64,000 nucleotides of DNA, from NCBI GenBank assembly GCA_039545315.1, contig BCIM01000003.1:1495866-1559865 (forward strand), in the 5' to 3' direction. The notes below the pieces were generated by a model. The model was given only the letters and a program-made list of their open reading frames with translations. It was not told where the DNA came from and made no database searches. The position numbers and the translations under genes are program-made. Below are positions 22,107 to 33,183 of the stretch, piece by piece; positions within the stretch are counted from its first letter, which is position 1; each line of letters starts with the position of its first letter. The stretch is from Kondoa malvinella (Eukaryota > Basidiomycota > Agaricostilbomycetes > Agaricostilbales > Kondoaceae).

Positions 22107-22745
22107 ATGTTGGATACAAAGCACCGCGAGCAATCAGTCTACTTCGAGACCCCTTCGAACTATCCGAACTGCAACATGTCACCGTATTCTCTCTACCCTG
22201 GATATGCTCCTGAAACCGGACAGGCGTATGAGATAGAACACGTTCAGTCGGATCAGGTTGGCTCACGGGTGAGTAGCGCGTTTAACCTCTGCACACCAGA
22301 TTCTGAATGTTTCCGAAAGGTCTTCGCATCAGCCGCTCCGACATCAGCTACCGAGACTGATTGTGTCATTATCCCCATTATCACTGGACCGTATCAGTCA
22401 GACATCAATGTGACGGCTGCTCAAGCGTCTGTCTCTGCTGTCGACCCGCAAGTCGCTTTAGCTAGCCTGGAAGAACCTCTCGCGCTCCAGAAGGACGGTC
22501 GTACTCTCTGGGGATGTCCCTGGTATCCAGGCAAATGCACCACACTGCCAATGGAGCGTCGGTCGAATATGACCCAACACATCAAGAAGCATGCTCGCGA
22601 GGCTTTGTAGTGAGCATCCATCCATCTTTTCTACCCTCTCTAATGAGTAAATTGCAGTCTATGCGAGCTATGCGGAGAGCGATTCACTCGAAAACACGAC
22701 AAGGATCGTCACATGAACGAGCAGCACTTTGGAAGGTCTGGCTGA
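22107..22745 (+). CDS. C2H2 zinc-finger protein, copy 2 of a tandem pair
   Basis: Two exons. Exon 1 (from 22107) has a Ser/Thr/Gln-rich N-terminal part and a first finger of unusual spacing, GCPWYPGKCTTLPMERRSN with His residues in TQHIKKH. An intron (donor GTAGTG near 22608, acceptor TTGCAG) leads to the second finger LCELCGERFTRKHDKDRH with its last His in NEQH, and the frame ends at 22745. The finger pair, the intron between the fingers and the upstream GCGCAAA elements match the gene at 20699-21421, so the two arose by tandem duplication. Sequence outside the fingers has diverged strongly. Confidence 0.7.
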
Positions 22746-23172
22746 TTGTGAGTATTTTCTAGCTTGATCCTCTGCGGTTTTTGATCCAGATGTGCTGTGC
22801 AGGAGCTCAAGTCTGTTTTGCTAGTGCATTGCATAATCTATCGGAACGGGAGGGGATCAGATCAAAGGGATGGCAGTTTCACTGAACAGAACGAGGCACT
22901 GAACAAAGTAAGTCTTGTGTCGCATCTCTATATGCTCCTGCTTATGAGCGCTGTTAGGGCATGGATAGGCAAGCAGGACCGTATTATGTTGAGACTGGAA
23001 CATGCAAGAAATCGCACAATGGGCTACGTATGACTATGCAATCAATTGACTTTCCTTATCGCTGGAGCACATGCTTGCGCGCACGTTGTCTTATGTTTGG
23101 CTTGCTCTTGTTGCCCGTTGACCAAGAACCGCATCATCGGCGTTTAACGACTGTTGCTTCGAACGATTCACT
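22746..23172. other. Intergenic region, may hold the first exon of the BAG gene
   Basis: About 430 bases. The BAG gene frame has no ATG before its membrane segment, so a short first exon is expected here; ATG 23093 with a phase-compatible intron to 23181 is one option, but the donor is weak. Confidence 0.4.
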
Positions 23173-24310
23173 TTGAACCAGACCGAGATACCCACGCTGG
23201 CTCTTCCATTCTACTTGAGAGACTTCAAGCTATCTAGCCTACGAAGCCTGTACACTGAGCGACTACTGCCTCTGCTGGACCAGCCCGTCAATTCCAACAC
23301 TTTGTTCTCTGCTGCTCTACTCGGTCTCATCTTGCTCTATTCTGTCGTTCGAACGAGTCGCAACAAGTCAAACATGTTTTCCAATTCTGCCTTTCCTGAA
23401 TCATACGCCAATTCAACGAGCAGCAAGACCCTGCCCGAAGATGTCCCCCAGAACGAAGTCATTATCGAATGGGGTTCAGAAAGGTCAGCGGGCATGTCTC
23501 TTAAAGTGCTATGCAAAGCTCATGCCCTTCGTACAGAATGCTGTTCAGGCTGCCGGATCCCAAGACACCTCTTTTAAAGCTGAAGCAAGCTATTGCCCAA
23601 AAGACTGGGATAGAACCTCATCAGCAGACGCTCTACATGCATGGTCAGCTGCTCTTTCATTGCACATTGGATTGTTGCTGATACCCAGGATCAGGCTTCA
23701 AGATGAAGGACGATTCCGCAGCGCTAGATCGATACGGCCTTTACGAACCAAGTGATGGCAATCCACGGCAACAAAGCAAGAAACCTTCCTCCTTCTCCAA
23801 CCTTATGCGAGGCTTCACCAATACCTGGACGCCCAAGAAATCCGCCCCGAAACACATTACTCTCGTTTGCTCACCTGATGCAACAGCCAATGTTTCAGAT
23901 CGATTACCTTCTTCTACTACTTATGCACCTGCTAAACCTGCTCAGAGACAACCTACAGCCGAATCAGACGTGATTGCTTCAATACAACGCATCTCGACGG
24001 ACGTCTTGAAGAGGCTGCATCCTGATTTACAACGGTATGCTCGACAAGTGGCAGATGGGGAAGAGAGCGGTCAGACGTATAGCCTGTTGAGCGAGACGTT
24101 GCTTCAGGCGTTGCTCAAGTTGGATGTGAGTAGTAGCCTCTTCGGTGCCAATCTAGTTCGCTCATGCATACATTCGCGACTGCTTTGTAGGGGATTGAAG
24201 TAAATGGCGAATTTACTCAAGCGAGAGCGGAAAGGAAAGCGGCTGTGAAAGAAGTGCAGACTGTGTTGGATAAGGTGGATGCATTAAAGGAGGAAAGTGG
24301 AAAGGCGTAG
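23173..24310 (+). CDS. Membrane-anchored UBL-BAG domain cochaperone
   Basis: BAG domains bind the Hsp70 ATPase domain and release ADP. The order seen is a short N-terminal part, one membrane segment (LFSAALLGLILLYSVV), a linker, a ubiquitin-like domain built over two introns (VIIEWGSER-LPDPKTPLLKLK, TGIEPHQQTLYMHG, FKMKDDSAALDRYGL), a Ser/Pro-rich linker, and a C-terminal BAG domain (IQRISTDVLKRLHPDLQ, then GIEVNGEFTQARAERKAAV and EVQTVLDKVDALKEE). The plan resembles fission yeast Bag102, which sits at the nuclear envelope or ER. The true start codon is unresolved: the first in-frame ATG (23374) lies after the membrane segment. The interval begins at the first codon (TTG) of the open stretch. 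Confidence 0.8.
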
Positions 24311-24382
24311 AGTGATTGGATGTAGGGAGGTTAATTATGCTATAGACAGACAACGTATTTACAAATTCTAGAGCATGTACGG

Positions 24383-24882
24383 CTATTGTTCCTCTTTGAA
24401 TAGCTTGGTCCCTTCCCGTACTGGTTTGCTCTGATCTAGATCTAGTGGTACATCCAGCCCGACGACTCTGTGATTAATCGTCAGCTGGAAGTTCAAAGGT
24501 TGTGAAGACAAGAATGCTCTACCTGGCTGTTGCTCTCGTCTTTTCTTCTTGCGACATTGTAGATGTAGGGTTATAGAGCGCTATGAGATCCTATAAGAGT
24601 AGAAGCATTAGTTTCCTTTACAACTCAGACTTGAAAGAACATACCTTATGCAGCTTTCCCGCTTGAAAGAAAGTTTGTAGATTTGCCGCTTCCTTCTGCG
24701 GTAGTGACTGAGCCATAGCTCTTGCCTGCTGCTGGACCGTGGCGCTTCTTGACCCTTTAGGCGTCGTATACTGGCATGGCAATGGCATAAGAGAATGAAA
24801 TAGACATGACACAGGAGAAGAGGAGATGCACAGATTTCAGAAAAGACCTGTATAGCGACTTTGCGCTTGTCGTGTTTGACAT
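24383..24882 (-). CDS. FMC1: FMC1-type LYR protein, F1-ATPase assembly factor
   Basis: FMC1 is a small mitochondrial matrix protein that stabilises the assembly factor Atp12 and so promotes F1-ATPase assembly, mainly under stress. The protein starts MSNTTSAKSLYRSFLKS (24882), which contains the LYR motif; an intron of about 60 nt leads to the helical part EAANLQTFFQAGKLHK. After a second intron comes the family signature ALYNPTSTMSQEEKTRATA. After a third, VVGLDVPLDL follows and the frame ends KLFKEEQ at 24383. The block NP-x-MSQEEKTRATARVVGL matches the fungal family pattern (NPG..M..EERVR.TARRVGL). It is encoded back to back with ATP3, a subunit of the complex it helps build. Confidence 0.8.
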
Positions 24883-25070
24883 GACTTTTTGGGTGATGGA
24901 GAGTTTCGGGAAATGGAACAAAGCCAATAAATCGGCTTGCTGGCGGGTGAAGATAGCAAGCTGGAAGGGACTAGACAGAGCAGTGGTGAACCGAGGCAGT
25001 TGCAGGCTGAAGAGGACCAACAGACGCTGGAAGGGTTCGACTTGGGCTCTCACCGCATCAACGAACGAAG
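24883..25070. promoter_or_regulatory. Shared 188-bp promoter of FMC1 and ATP3
   Basis: Only 188 bases separate the two divergent start codons, so both promoters and 5-prime UTRs overlap here. No TATA box is seen. The short distance favours coordinated transcription of the two genes (inference). Confidence 0.6.
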
Positions 25071-26571
25071 ATGATTTCCTCAAGGGCAGCTGCAGCGAGA
25101 CCTGCTATCAGAGCTGTTGGGCAACAACATGCGACCAGGCAATTCAGTACTTCGCCTGTGCCTCAAGCCACTCTGCGAGAATTGGGTGAGTCCATCCGCA
25201 TATTGCCTCGCTGCCCCCGTCTGACGCTCTCTTGTGTCTGCAGAGACTCGCCTGAAATCAGTTCGCAACATTGAAAAGGTCACCAAATCAATGTAAGCTC
25301 AAAGAGGAATCCACAATCATGCAGGTCGCTGAGTTGTGTTGTCGCAGGAAAATGATTGCAACTACAAAGTAAATACGCACATTGGCAGTGACTATACTGT
25401 CAGGGGTTGACTATTGGGGTCACAGATTGAACAAGGCCCAGGAAGCCATGAAGACAGCAAAGCTATACGGTGAAACTACCGGCCAAATCTTTACCGAATC
25501 AGAGACTGGCAAATCTGCAGAGGGAGAGGAGGCGTCCGCTGTTGTTCCAGGAGGCAAGACGCTTTGGATCGTTGCTAGTTCAGACAAGGGTCTTTGCGGT
25601 GGTATTCACTCTTCCGTTACAAAGAAGTGGAGAAAGGAAACTGCTGGCTTGGACTTGCAAGACACCAGCTTGGTCATTCTTGGAGACAAGGGCAAGGCTC
25701 AGCTTTCAAGGCTCGCGCCAAAATCTATCGTTCTCTCCTTCAACCAGGTCGGAAAGCAAATTCCTACTTTCAACGATGCCCTCGCCATTGCGGAGTTGAT
25801 CGAAGACAGCAAGACCGAGTTTGAGAAGGTATGGCACAGTGCTGCGCTCATGGGCGAGCTTGCTAACCTTTCTGTGCCTAGGTCAACCTGATCTACAACA
25901 AGGTCATGTCAGCCGTGAGTTGCATCTTTGGTTCCTCCAGTACATGGAGTACGGCTTGACGTTGCTTCACAGATCTCGTACGAAGCCGTCGTTATGGAAG
26001 TCTACAACGCCGCAGCCCTCAACAAGGCGCCCAAGATCGCAGCTTATGAGATTGAAGAAGACACATACGCTGCCGATTTGGCTGACTTTGCTTTGGCCAA
26101 CTCCATCTACGCTGCTCTGGTTGAAGGTCACGCTGCTGAGGTCGGTCGGATCCATCGCGTCGGTCAATTTGACTTAGCAGATCTATCACGTTGACAGATC
26201 TCTGCTCGTCGTAATGCCATGGACAACGCCTCCAAGAACGCTGGTGACATGAGTGCGTGGTGTTTATTCGCTTGTCTAATTCAGATTTCGAACGATCCGT
26301 GCGCACAGTGGGCAAACTGCAGATGCAGTTCAACAGAATGCGTCAATCCCAAATTAGTGCGTCTATCTATCTACATGCGGATGTGCTTGTTTTGATTGCA
26401 GCTGTACAGCCAACGATTTGGTCGACGTATGTTTGCCCGTTGCTCTGCTTCTTTATGTTGCTAATCGCATCTGGATACCGTACAGATTGTCACTGGTAGG
26501 CTACTTGTGTTCATGCTCTTTCGGAGCTATCGACTCACAAGTTTTCTACAGGTGCAAACGCTTTGGAATAG
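25071..26571 (+). CDS. ATP3: Mitochondrial F1F0-ATP synthase subunit gamma
   Basis: Gamma is the rotor shaft of F1. Exon 1 gives a presequence (MISSRAAAARPAIRAVG, rich in Arg and Ala) and QFSTSP, a likely cleavage region, then ATLREL. Tiny exons follow: ETRLKSVRNIEKVTKSM, KMIATTK and LNKAQEAMKTAKLYG. The body contains VASSDKGLCGGIHSSV, the signature of the family. Later exons carry VNLIYNKVMSA, ISYEAVVMEVYNA and ISARRNAMDNASKNAGDM, then KLQMQFNRMRQSQIT. The C-terminus is assembled from three very small exons, NDLVD, IVT and GANALE-stop (26571), the invariant end of gamma subunits. At least nine introns are visible. No defect is seen. Confidence 0.96.
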
Positions 26572-27195
26572 ATGGAATTTGTTCGGGAAGGCAGCGCATC
26601 AGCAAAGATCGATTTTGCATTGCTTACATTGTGCAGCGGATCAGTCTCTACCTTTCGGTCTTCTTTTCCTTCTATTACTTCTGCTCGATTCCTCTGCCGC
26701 ATGGACTGCGCTTCTGACTCTTCCGATGTGCTTCTTCTGGTCATGCGCTATTATTTTCCTCTTCTGCTCAGCTGATCTGTTGACCATGTGCATCTAGAGT
26801 GTGCACTTCTCTATGGACAGTCTCTCTCTTCTGTCGTTGACTCACAATTGAAACAGGATCAGTGGATCAAGGTAATTACGCATGAGGCACAACTTTGGCT
26901 CTTACGCCTTCCGAAGCTCGCTAGCCTATCAGAAGCGTCGCAGCTGATCTCTCGTACATGACCATCTAGCGCCTCAAGGTTATAGCGAAGCGATTAGGGG
27001 CAGACCCGGTGCAAGCATTTGATTGGTTCGCTGTTTACTTTGGCGCTTGGACGAGACGCTTCAATCCTTGACGAGCAACGATATACCCACTCTCATTCGA
27101 TGATTGTCAACACAGCACGATAACACTTTAGATGCTGTGCTCGTTGAATTCAATCAAGTGCAACAAGTTCGATCGCCGTGTCTCGTTGGAATTCG
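26572..27195. other. Intergenic region
   Basis: About 620 bases between ATP3 and the siderophore transporter. Frames here are shadows or short. I see no iron-regulatory GATA cluster that I would rely on, and no repeat. Confidence 0.4.
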
Positions 27196-29716
27196 ATGAT
27201 GTCTATAGACCGGCGACCTGTGCTGAGCAGCGGCTATGGCTCGTTTGATGGCAGTCGTGCTTCATCGCCTTACCTGGAAGCGGAACCGTTTGATCCAAGA
27301 GTGCCTATACCGAGAAGCTTTCCACCACCCAGAAGTGGCAGCTTGAATCGAGAATGGACAAAATCGACAGAAGCAGTTGTTTTCAAGTCTAGGAGGCTGT
27401 CGGGTTATGCCTTGGAACAGGCGGAGGATGAGGAAGCTGGGCAGAGTGACATCAGGTACTCGTTGTCGGATGATGGTGATGCGCCATCTAGGCCTTATGG
27501 TGTGCTCAAGATGCAAGCAATAACACGGTAAGGGCTCTGTATAGCTCGTATAGCTTCTTGACCTCACACATTGCCACAGCTACTGGACAAAGAATGGCTT
27601 GCTGATATCCTATGCCTGGTAAGAGCCATGAATAATCGCTAAGAGTCTCGTCTGAGCTACCGTCCAGCCTATACCTTCTCAGCGCCATCACTTCTCTTGG
27701 CTCGCAAACAGTCATGACTGTCGAACCTTTCCTGCTGTCTTCCTTCTCGGCGCATTCTAAATTGGCTGTCGTTTCAATACTGGATAGCGTACGCTCTCGC
27801 TCGAGCTACTGAAAGCTCTGCTCATATCGGGGTATAGCTCGTATATGCAGTCGGCAAGCCACCTATAGCCAAAGTCCTCGACGTGTATGGTCGAGCGGAA
27901 GGTATCGCGCTTTGCGTCTGCTTGTATGCCTTAGGTAAGAACGATCTTCTCTTTCGTTCATCAGAATTGATCTTGTCTACACAGGTAACCTGTTGATCGG
28001 CAGCTGCACCAGCGTTGTCATGTTTGCTGTATGTCAACCAAATTACAGGGATGAATCAAAGCTGATTTTCAGTACAGGCCGCAAAGATGGTTGCTGCTTT
28101 CGGCATGCAAGGCCTGCAGCTGGCTATACAAGTCATAATCGCAGGTAGGTCATATAGTCCGAGATGCTTGCCATCAGCCTGAGATGACTCGCAGATACTT
28201 CGACACTCACTAATCGCAGTCTGATCACGTCCACGATATTCATGCCTTGGACAATAACAGTCTTCGTTGGTCCAGCTCTCGGTTCTATCTTTCTCGACCT
28301 CGGAGAAACAGGCTACCGGCTCCCATACGCAATTTTCGGTCTTTTGGTTCCGCTGCTCACGCTACCTTTGATCGTCACTTTGCGTCGCAACTTCTCTGAA
28401 CTACGGTACAAGCTATTGAATCGCCCATCCCTCATGCGACGACGCAGTGACGCTTCTACCAAATCTACAAAGCAAGATGACGCCGAGACGAATTCGATTC
28501 ATGAACAGATCAAAGAGTCCCGCAGTACTCTAGATCTGGCAAAAGAAGTCTGGCTCCAACTGGATGCGGTCGGCATTCTTCTCTTCACACTCGCCGGCAT
28601 CTTTCTGTTGGTTCCCTTCTCTATCGCTGCAACAAGACCGAAAAGCTGGAGTGAACCTCTTGTTTGGATCTCAGTCTGCACCGGGCTTGCCCTCTTCTAC
28701 TACTTTCGCGAGTTTGAGCGCCGAATACCTCGCTTCCCTATTTTACCAGAACGGCTGTTAAAAGACAAGACGATCAGATCTGGCTGTCTGCTAGGCTTCT
28801 TTCACTTTTGTTGTCAAGCCATCTACGAATCCTACTTCACCTCTTATATTCAAGTAGCTCGCTTCACCTCTGCCCGAGATGCGCAGTACATCGCTCAAGC
28901 CTATATCGTCTCTGCATGCGTCTTCTCCCTCGGCACAGGTCTAGCAGTCAAGTTCAGCCAACGATACAAGATCTGGGCTGTAATTGGTGTATTGGTGCAT
29001 ATTGTTGGTGCGGTCTTGATGGTGCGTTTCAGGAGGCTTGATAGCCCGACATGGGAATTGGTCATGAGTCAAGTGATTGCCGGGATTGGTGGTGAATTGA
29101 CCATGTCTACGGCCCAGACGGGTGTGCAGTCTGTTGCGGTACATACGGATGTGGCTACCGCAACAGCCTTGTTCTTGACTTGTTCAACTCTGGGTATGTT
29201 CAAGCTGTCAGTAGAAAGACCGTGACTGATTTTGTGGCACAGGCGGTGCTGTTGGTGGAGCAGTTGCTGGAGCTGTATGGACAACACTGTTACCCGCAAG
29301 ACTCCGAGGCTATTTACCTGAAGCTTCGCAAGAATTGGTTCCTGAAATTGTTGAAAGTTTGACGAAAGCGCTATCCTTCGTTCGCGGCTCGCCAGAAAGG
29401 ATAGCTATCAATCAAGCGTATACTGATGTTCAGTGGTGGGTTCAATCTTGTACGACAGCTAAAAAGGAGCTGATGCGGTGTCATAGGACACTCAATATGG
29501 TCTCGCTTTTGGCTTTGGCCCCTTGCTTGTTCAGCGTACTGGCTATGCGCAATGTACACCTGGCGAAAGAAGACTCGACACCTCAGACCGTCGTGGTGCT
29601 TGGTCGGGCTAGTGTTCTGTTCAATGGTGCGTTCTTTCTTAATGTAAAGCGGGTTGATGTTGAAAGGTCGGCAGATGATGAACAAGGAGAAGATGCAGAG
29701 GAAACCAGAGAGTTGA
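27196..29716 (+). CDS. Siderophore-iron transporter, major facilitator superfamily
   Basis: Members of the SIT/ARN branch of MFS import ferric siderophores at the plasma membrane with protons. The start is MMSIDRRPVL (27196), with a cytosolic Ser/Arg-rich N-terminus of about 110 residues. Transmembrane segments begin in exons near 27580. The family block AVGKPPIAKVLDVYGRAEG is read across an intron at 27835-27900, followed by CVCLYALGNLLIGS and IIADTSTLTNRSLITS. The large exon from 28240 gives PWTITVFVGPALGS, a central cytosolic loop rich in Arg/Lys/Ser, and LMSQVIAGIGG-like QVIAGIGGELTMSTAQTGVQ. The C-terminal part follows two introns, near 29192-29242 and 29631-29672, and ends near 29716 (29730 if the last intron is not removed). 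Substrate choice cannot be read from the sequence. Confidence 0.78.
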
Positions 29717-30058
29717 TGGATCAGCGTTGACACTGCTGCACAACTATTGTCGTCAGAGTGTGAATGTCGTCGGTTTGGGGGGTCTGTCGCATATATGCTG
29801 TTTCGTCGTTCTGTCGTTGTAAGTACCATGGTCATATTCATACCAATGCATGCTGTTATCAATAGAGTAATTTGTTTGTCCCATGTCTCTCGTTTCAGCG
29901 AGGCCACGTTCTTGAACAGCAACTCTGGTCCCGACCCTTGATGAATTACTGCTGTTGAGCATTACCGTAACCCTACTTATTGGTGTATTACTGTGCTGGA
30001 CTAACGCCCTCTTGCTGCGTCTCTCTCTCTGCCCTTTGATACCTAAAACGCAGCAAAC
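29717..30058. other. Intergenic region
   Basis: About 340 bases of 3-prime UTR of the transporter and promoter of VTC4, including a CT-rich stretch (about 30015-30035) before the VTC4 start. No PHO-type CACGTG site was seen in it. Confidence 0.4.
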
Positions 30059-33042
30059 ATGAAGTTTGGCCGTAAAATCAGTGATGGCATGTACTCTGGT
30101 CAGTCGCAAGCAAGCTGTGATAGACAATTTATTGAGTACTGTGTAACAGAATGGGCACGGAACTATATCGACTACTCTGGCCTAAAGAAGGAACTCAAGT
30201 CTCGTCAATCTGGAGCAGACAAGTCGAAAGAGTGGGACGACGTGGACGAGTCGCATTTCCTTAAACGCTTGCAAGATGAATTGAGCAAAGTCTACAATTT
30301 CCAAGAGGCCAAGATTCAGAGCATCTTTCAGCAACTCAGCGAGAATGACCAATCCGTGCAGGAGCTCATGAACGATAAGAAGACTGCTAAAGATGAAGAA
30401 CATCAAGCGAGTGGGTCAAGGCATGACGCTGATGGGGATTCGGACGAGGACGAAGATGAGGAGGTTGATCCGGAGATTGAAGCCAAGTTTGAAGAGATTG
30501 AGGCTGATTTGGAGATTCTTATTGCGGACGTGCATGACCTGTCCAAGTTTACGCATTTGAACTATACCGGTTTCGTCAAGATCACAAAGGTCAGTCCGTT
30601 CTCGCTTTGCCTGTAATTTGGCTCATATGCGAACGTGGTGTGACAGAAACATGACGTATGTTCTGCTCTCTGGTACTCTCATCGGGTCTTTAAGAGCTGT
30701 CAACTAGAAACGCACTGGCTTCCCGCTCAAAGCTGAATTCCTGCAAACCTACCTCGACAAGCTACCTTTCCACAAAGAGCAATGTCCGTAGCCAGGTCCT
30801 CACGAATGCTTTGTAGCTAAGCAAGAAGACAGATGATGAGCTGATTATAGAGCTGTCGAAGCTCTACAATCTGGTCCGAACAAGAGGAAACCCGGTCATG
30901 GGAGATTCAGCTGCTGGCGGAGGGCAAAGCGATTTTGTCAGGCAAACTACCAAATACTGGGTATGTTTCCGTTGCTGACATTCAACCATTTGACCTAAGT
31001 GACTCGCTAGGTACATCCGGACAATATGATGTGAGTTGCACTTCTCCTTTAGCTTGCTAATAAACCTTAACGAAACTTCCGATTTGACAGTGCTCTCAAG
31101 TTAGCGATATTGAAACATCTGCCCGTGCTTGTCTTCGATCCAGACAAGGATTGGGCATCGGAAGATTCAGCAATCACCTCTGTATACTTTGACAACGAAG
31201 AGCTAGATCTCTACCTCGGTCGATTGGAAAAGACAGAAGGTGCTCAGGCTATTCGGCTACGATGGTATGGTGGTATGGGCGTCAAGCAAATCTTTGTCGA
31301 GCGGAAAACACATCGAGAAGATTGGACGGGCGAAAAAAGTGTGAAAGCTCGTTTCCCAATCAAGGAAGACCAGGTGAACAAGTATCTTGCTGGAGAGCTT
31401 GATATGGGTCCGATCTTTGAGAGCGAGGGAAAAAAGAAGGGTAAGAAGCAGTCGGACATAGACAACAATACCAAACTGGCGAGAGAGGTTCAGCAGACCG
31501 TACGTGAGAAGCGGCTGCAACCTGGTGAGTGTGATGTCTCCCTTTTCGTTGGTGTTGGCTGACCTGACCTTACTTAGTCATGCGTACATTCTACAACCGG
31601 ACTGCCTTCCAATTGCCTGGCGATGCTCGCGTCCGTATTTCGCTCGACACTAGCCTGACTCTCATCCGAGAAGATAATTGGGATGGTCGGTCCAAGTCTG
31701 GCACAAATTGGCGTCGAATGGATATTGGCGTCGATTTTCCCTTCGATCAGCTGAAACCAGAAGATGTCCACCGTTTCCCTTACGGTGTACTTGAGGTCAA
31801 GCTACAGACTCAAGCGGGTCAACAGCCTCCAGAATGGGCGAAAGAACTCGTGTCCAGTCATTTGGTCGAAGCTGTTCCTAAATTCTCCAAATTCATCCAT
31901 GGCTGTGCAACCTTGCTGAACGAGCGTGTACCTCTGGTACCTTTCTGGCTACCTCAGATGGATGTGTCGATTCTCAAACCCGAAAGCGAGAGCAAGAAAG
32001 CGGCTATCATTACTAGACCGACTGGCTCGAACAACCAGTCTGCGACTGTATCTTCCACTTCGACACCAGCTGCAAAGACGCCCGAAGAGGGTCGGAGTGC
32101 TCTACAACTGCACGGCTATTCCGAACCTCTTTCAGATGATGAAGACGATCAACAAGATGATCTTCAGCCGCGAGCTGTTGGCAAAGATGAGACTTTGATT
32201 ACTGGTATTCCTGCCAATATGGCCAGTCAAGCTGAAGAAGCGAAAGCTTCTCGGGAGAAGGCGAGGGAAAAGGAGAGGAGCGATAGCAGCAAGACAGCGG
32301 AAGCGTCAAATGAAGCGCAACAGAACGCACAGAAAGAGCCTCAATTCGCAAAGTTGACGCCGCAAAACCTCGAAAGACTCTTACAAGCCAAGTACCAGTC
32401 TGAACAGAAAGCGAAACAAGATGCCGAAGCCGCGAACCAGGAGATGGAAAATGGCGCTGTGGACCCGACTGGCAGCGGTGCGACTGTTCGCACACCGGAA
32501 TATGTCAACTCGTTCCGTGCACCGTCTGGAAAACTGGTTTCTGTTCCTATCCGGATAGAACCAAAGGTGTACTTTGCTAATGGTGAGTCTGCCGACAACC
32601 TTTCGTCGTCAGCCTTATAAAACCGTCGCAGAGCGTACATTCTTGGCTTGGGTTGAATTCTCAGTGCTGCTTTCTGCTATCGGCATTGGTCTCATGAATT
32701 TCACGCCTCAACATGACGCAGCGGGTCTTGCAGCGGGCATATCATTCACCATCGTCGCACTTCTGGCTATCGCTTATGCAGGCATACGCTTTGTATGGCG
32801 TGCCATCAATATTCGGTCTGTCCCTGAGTCGCGCTTAACAGCAATGCTGACTTCAAGCACAGGCAACGAAAGTCTGTTCGCTACGATGACTTGGTCGGCC
32901 CTACTGTACTTTGCGTAATCCTGCTCATTGCTATCGTCATGAACTTTGTATGTCTTCTGCTCTCGGTTCTCACAGGAGGTTGATAGAGCTCTTGTGGCAG
33001 ATTTGGCGAGCTAAGGAAGGACCGGCAAACATGCCAGTATGA
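30059..33042 (+). CDS. VTC4: Vacuolar transporter chaperone 4, polyphosphate polymerase
   Basis: Vtc4 makes inorganic polyphosphate from ATP on the cytosolic face and passes it through the membrane into the vacuole. Residues 1-170 form the SPX domain ([42 protein letters not shown]), which senses inositol pyrophosphates. An acidic insert ([11 protein letters not shown]) lies within it. The catalytic tunnel domain has all expected basic and acidic positions: [35 protein letters not shown] with [15 protein letters not shown] and [10 protein letters not shown]. Catalytic completeness separates it from Vtc2/Vtc3. The C-terminal region has [20 protein letters not shown] and two further membrane segments. 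Two late introns (about 32816-32863 and 32947-33000) are needed to reach the family end ([19 protein letters not shown], then [11 protein letters not shown]); without them the frame would stop at 32918. Confidence 0.94.
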
Positions 33043-33183
33043 TTTTTAATGCTTGTAATAGATACTTGTATATATTGCATTGCCTGAGAGGCACACAAGC
33101 TCAGAATATCGCTGCCTTCACAAGTTGACTACCTACCATGACCTCATAGTCCGCTAAGAGAATCAACTGTGCCTCAGAGAGAG

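Noticed and set aside
25030..25050. tRNA B-box-like GGTTCGA in the ATP3 leader
   Set aside because: No matching A box or cloverleaf could be folded around it; the rest of the B-box consensus is missing.
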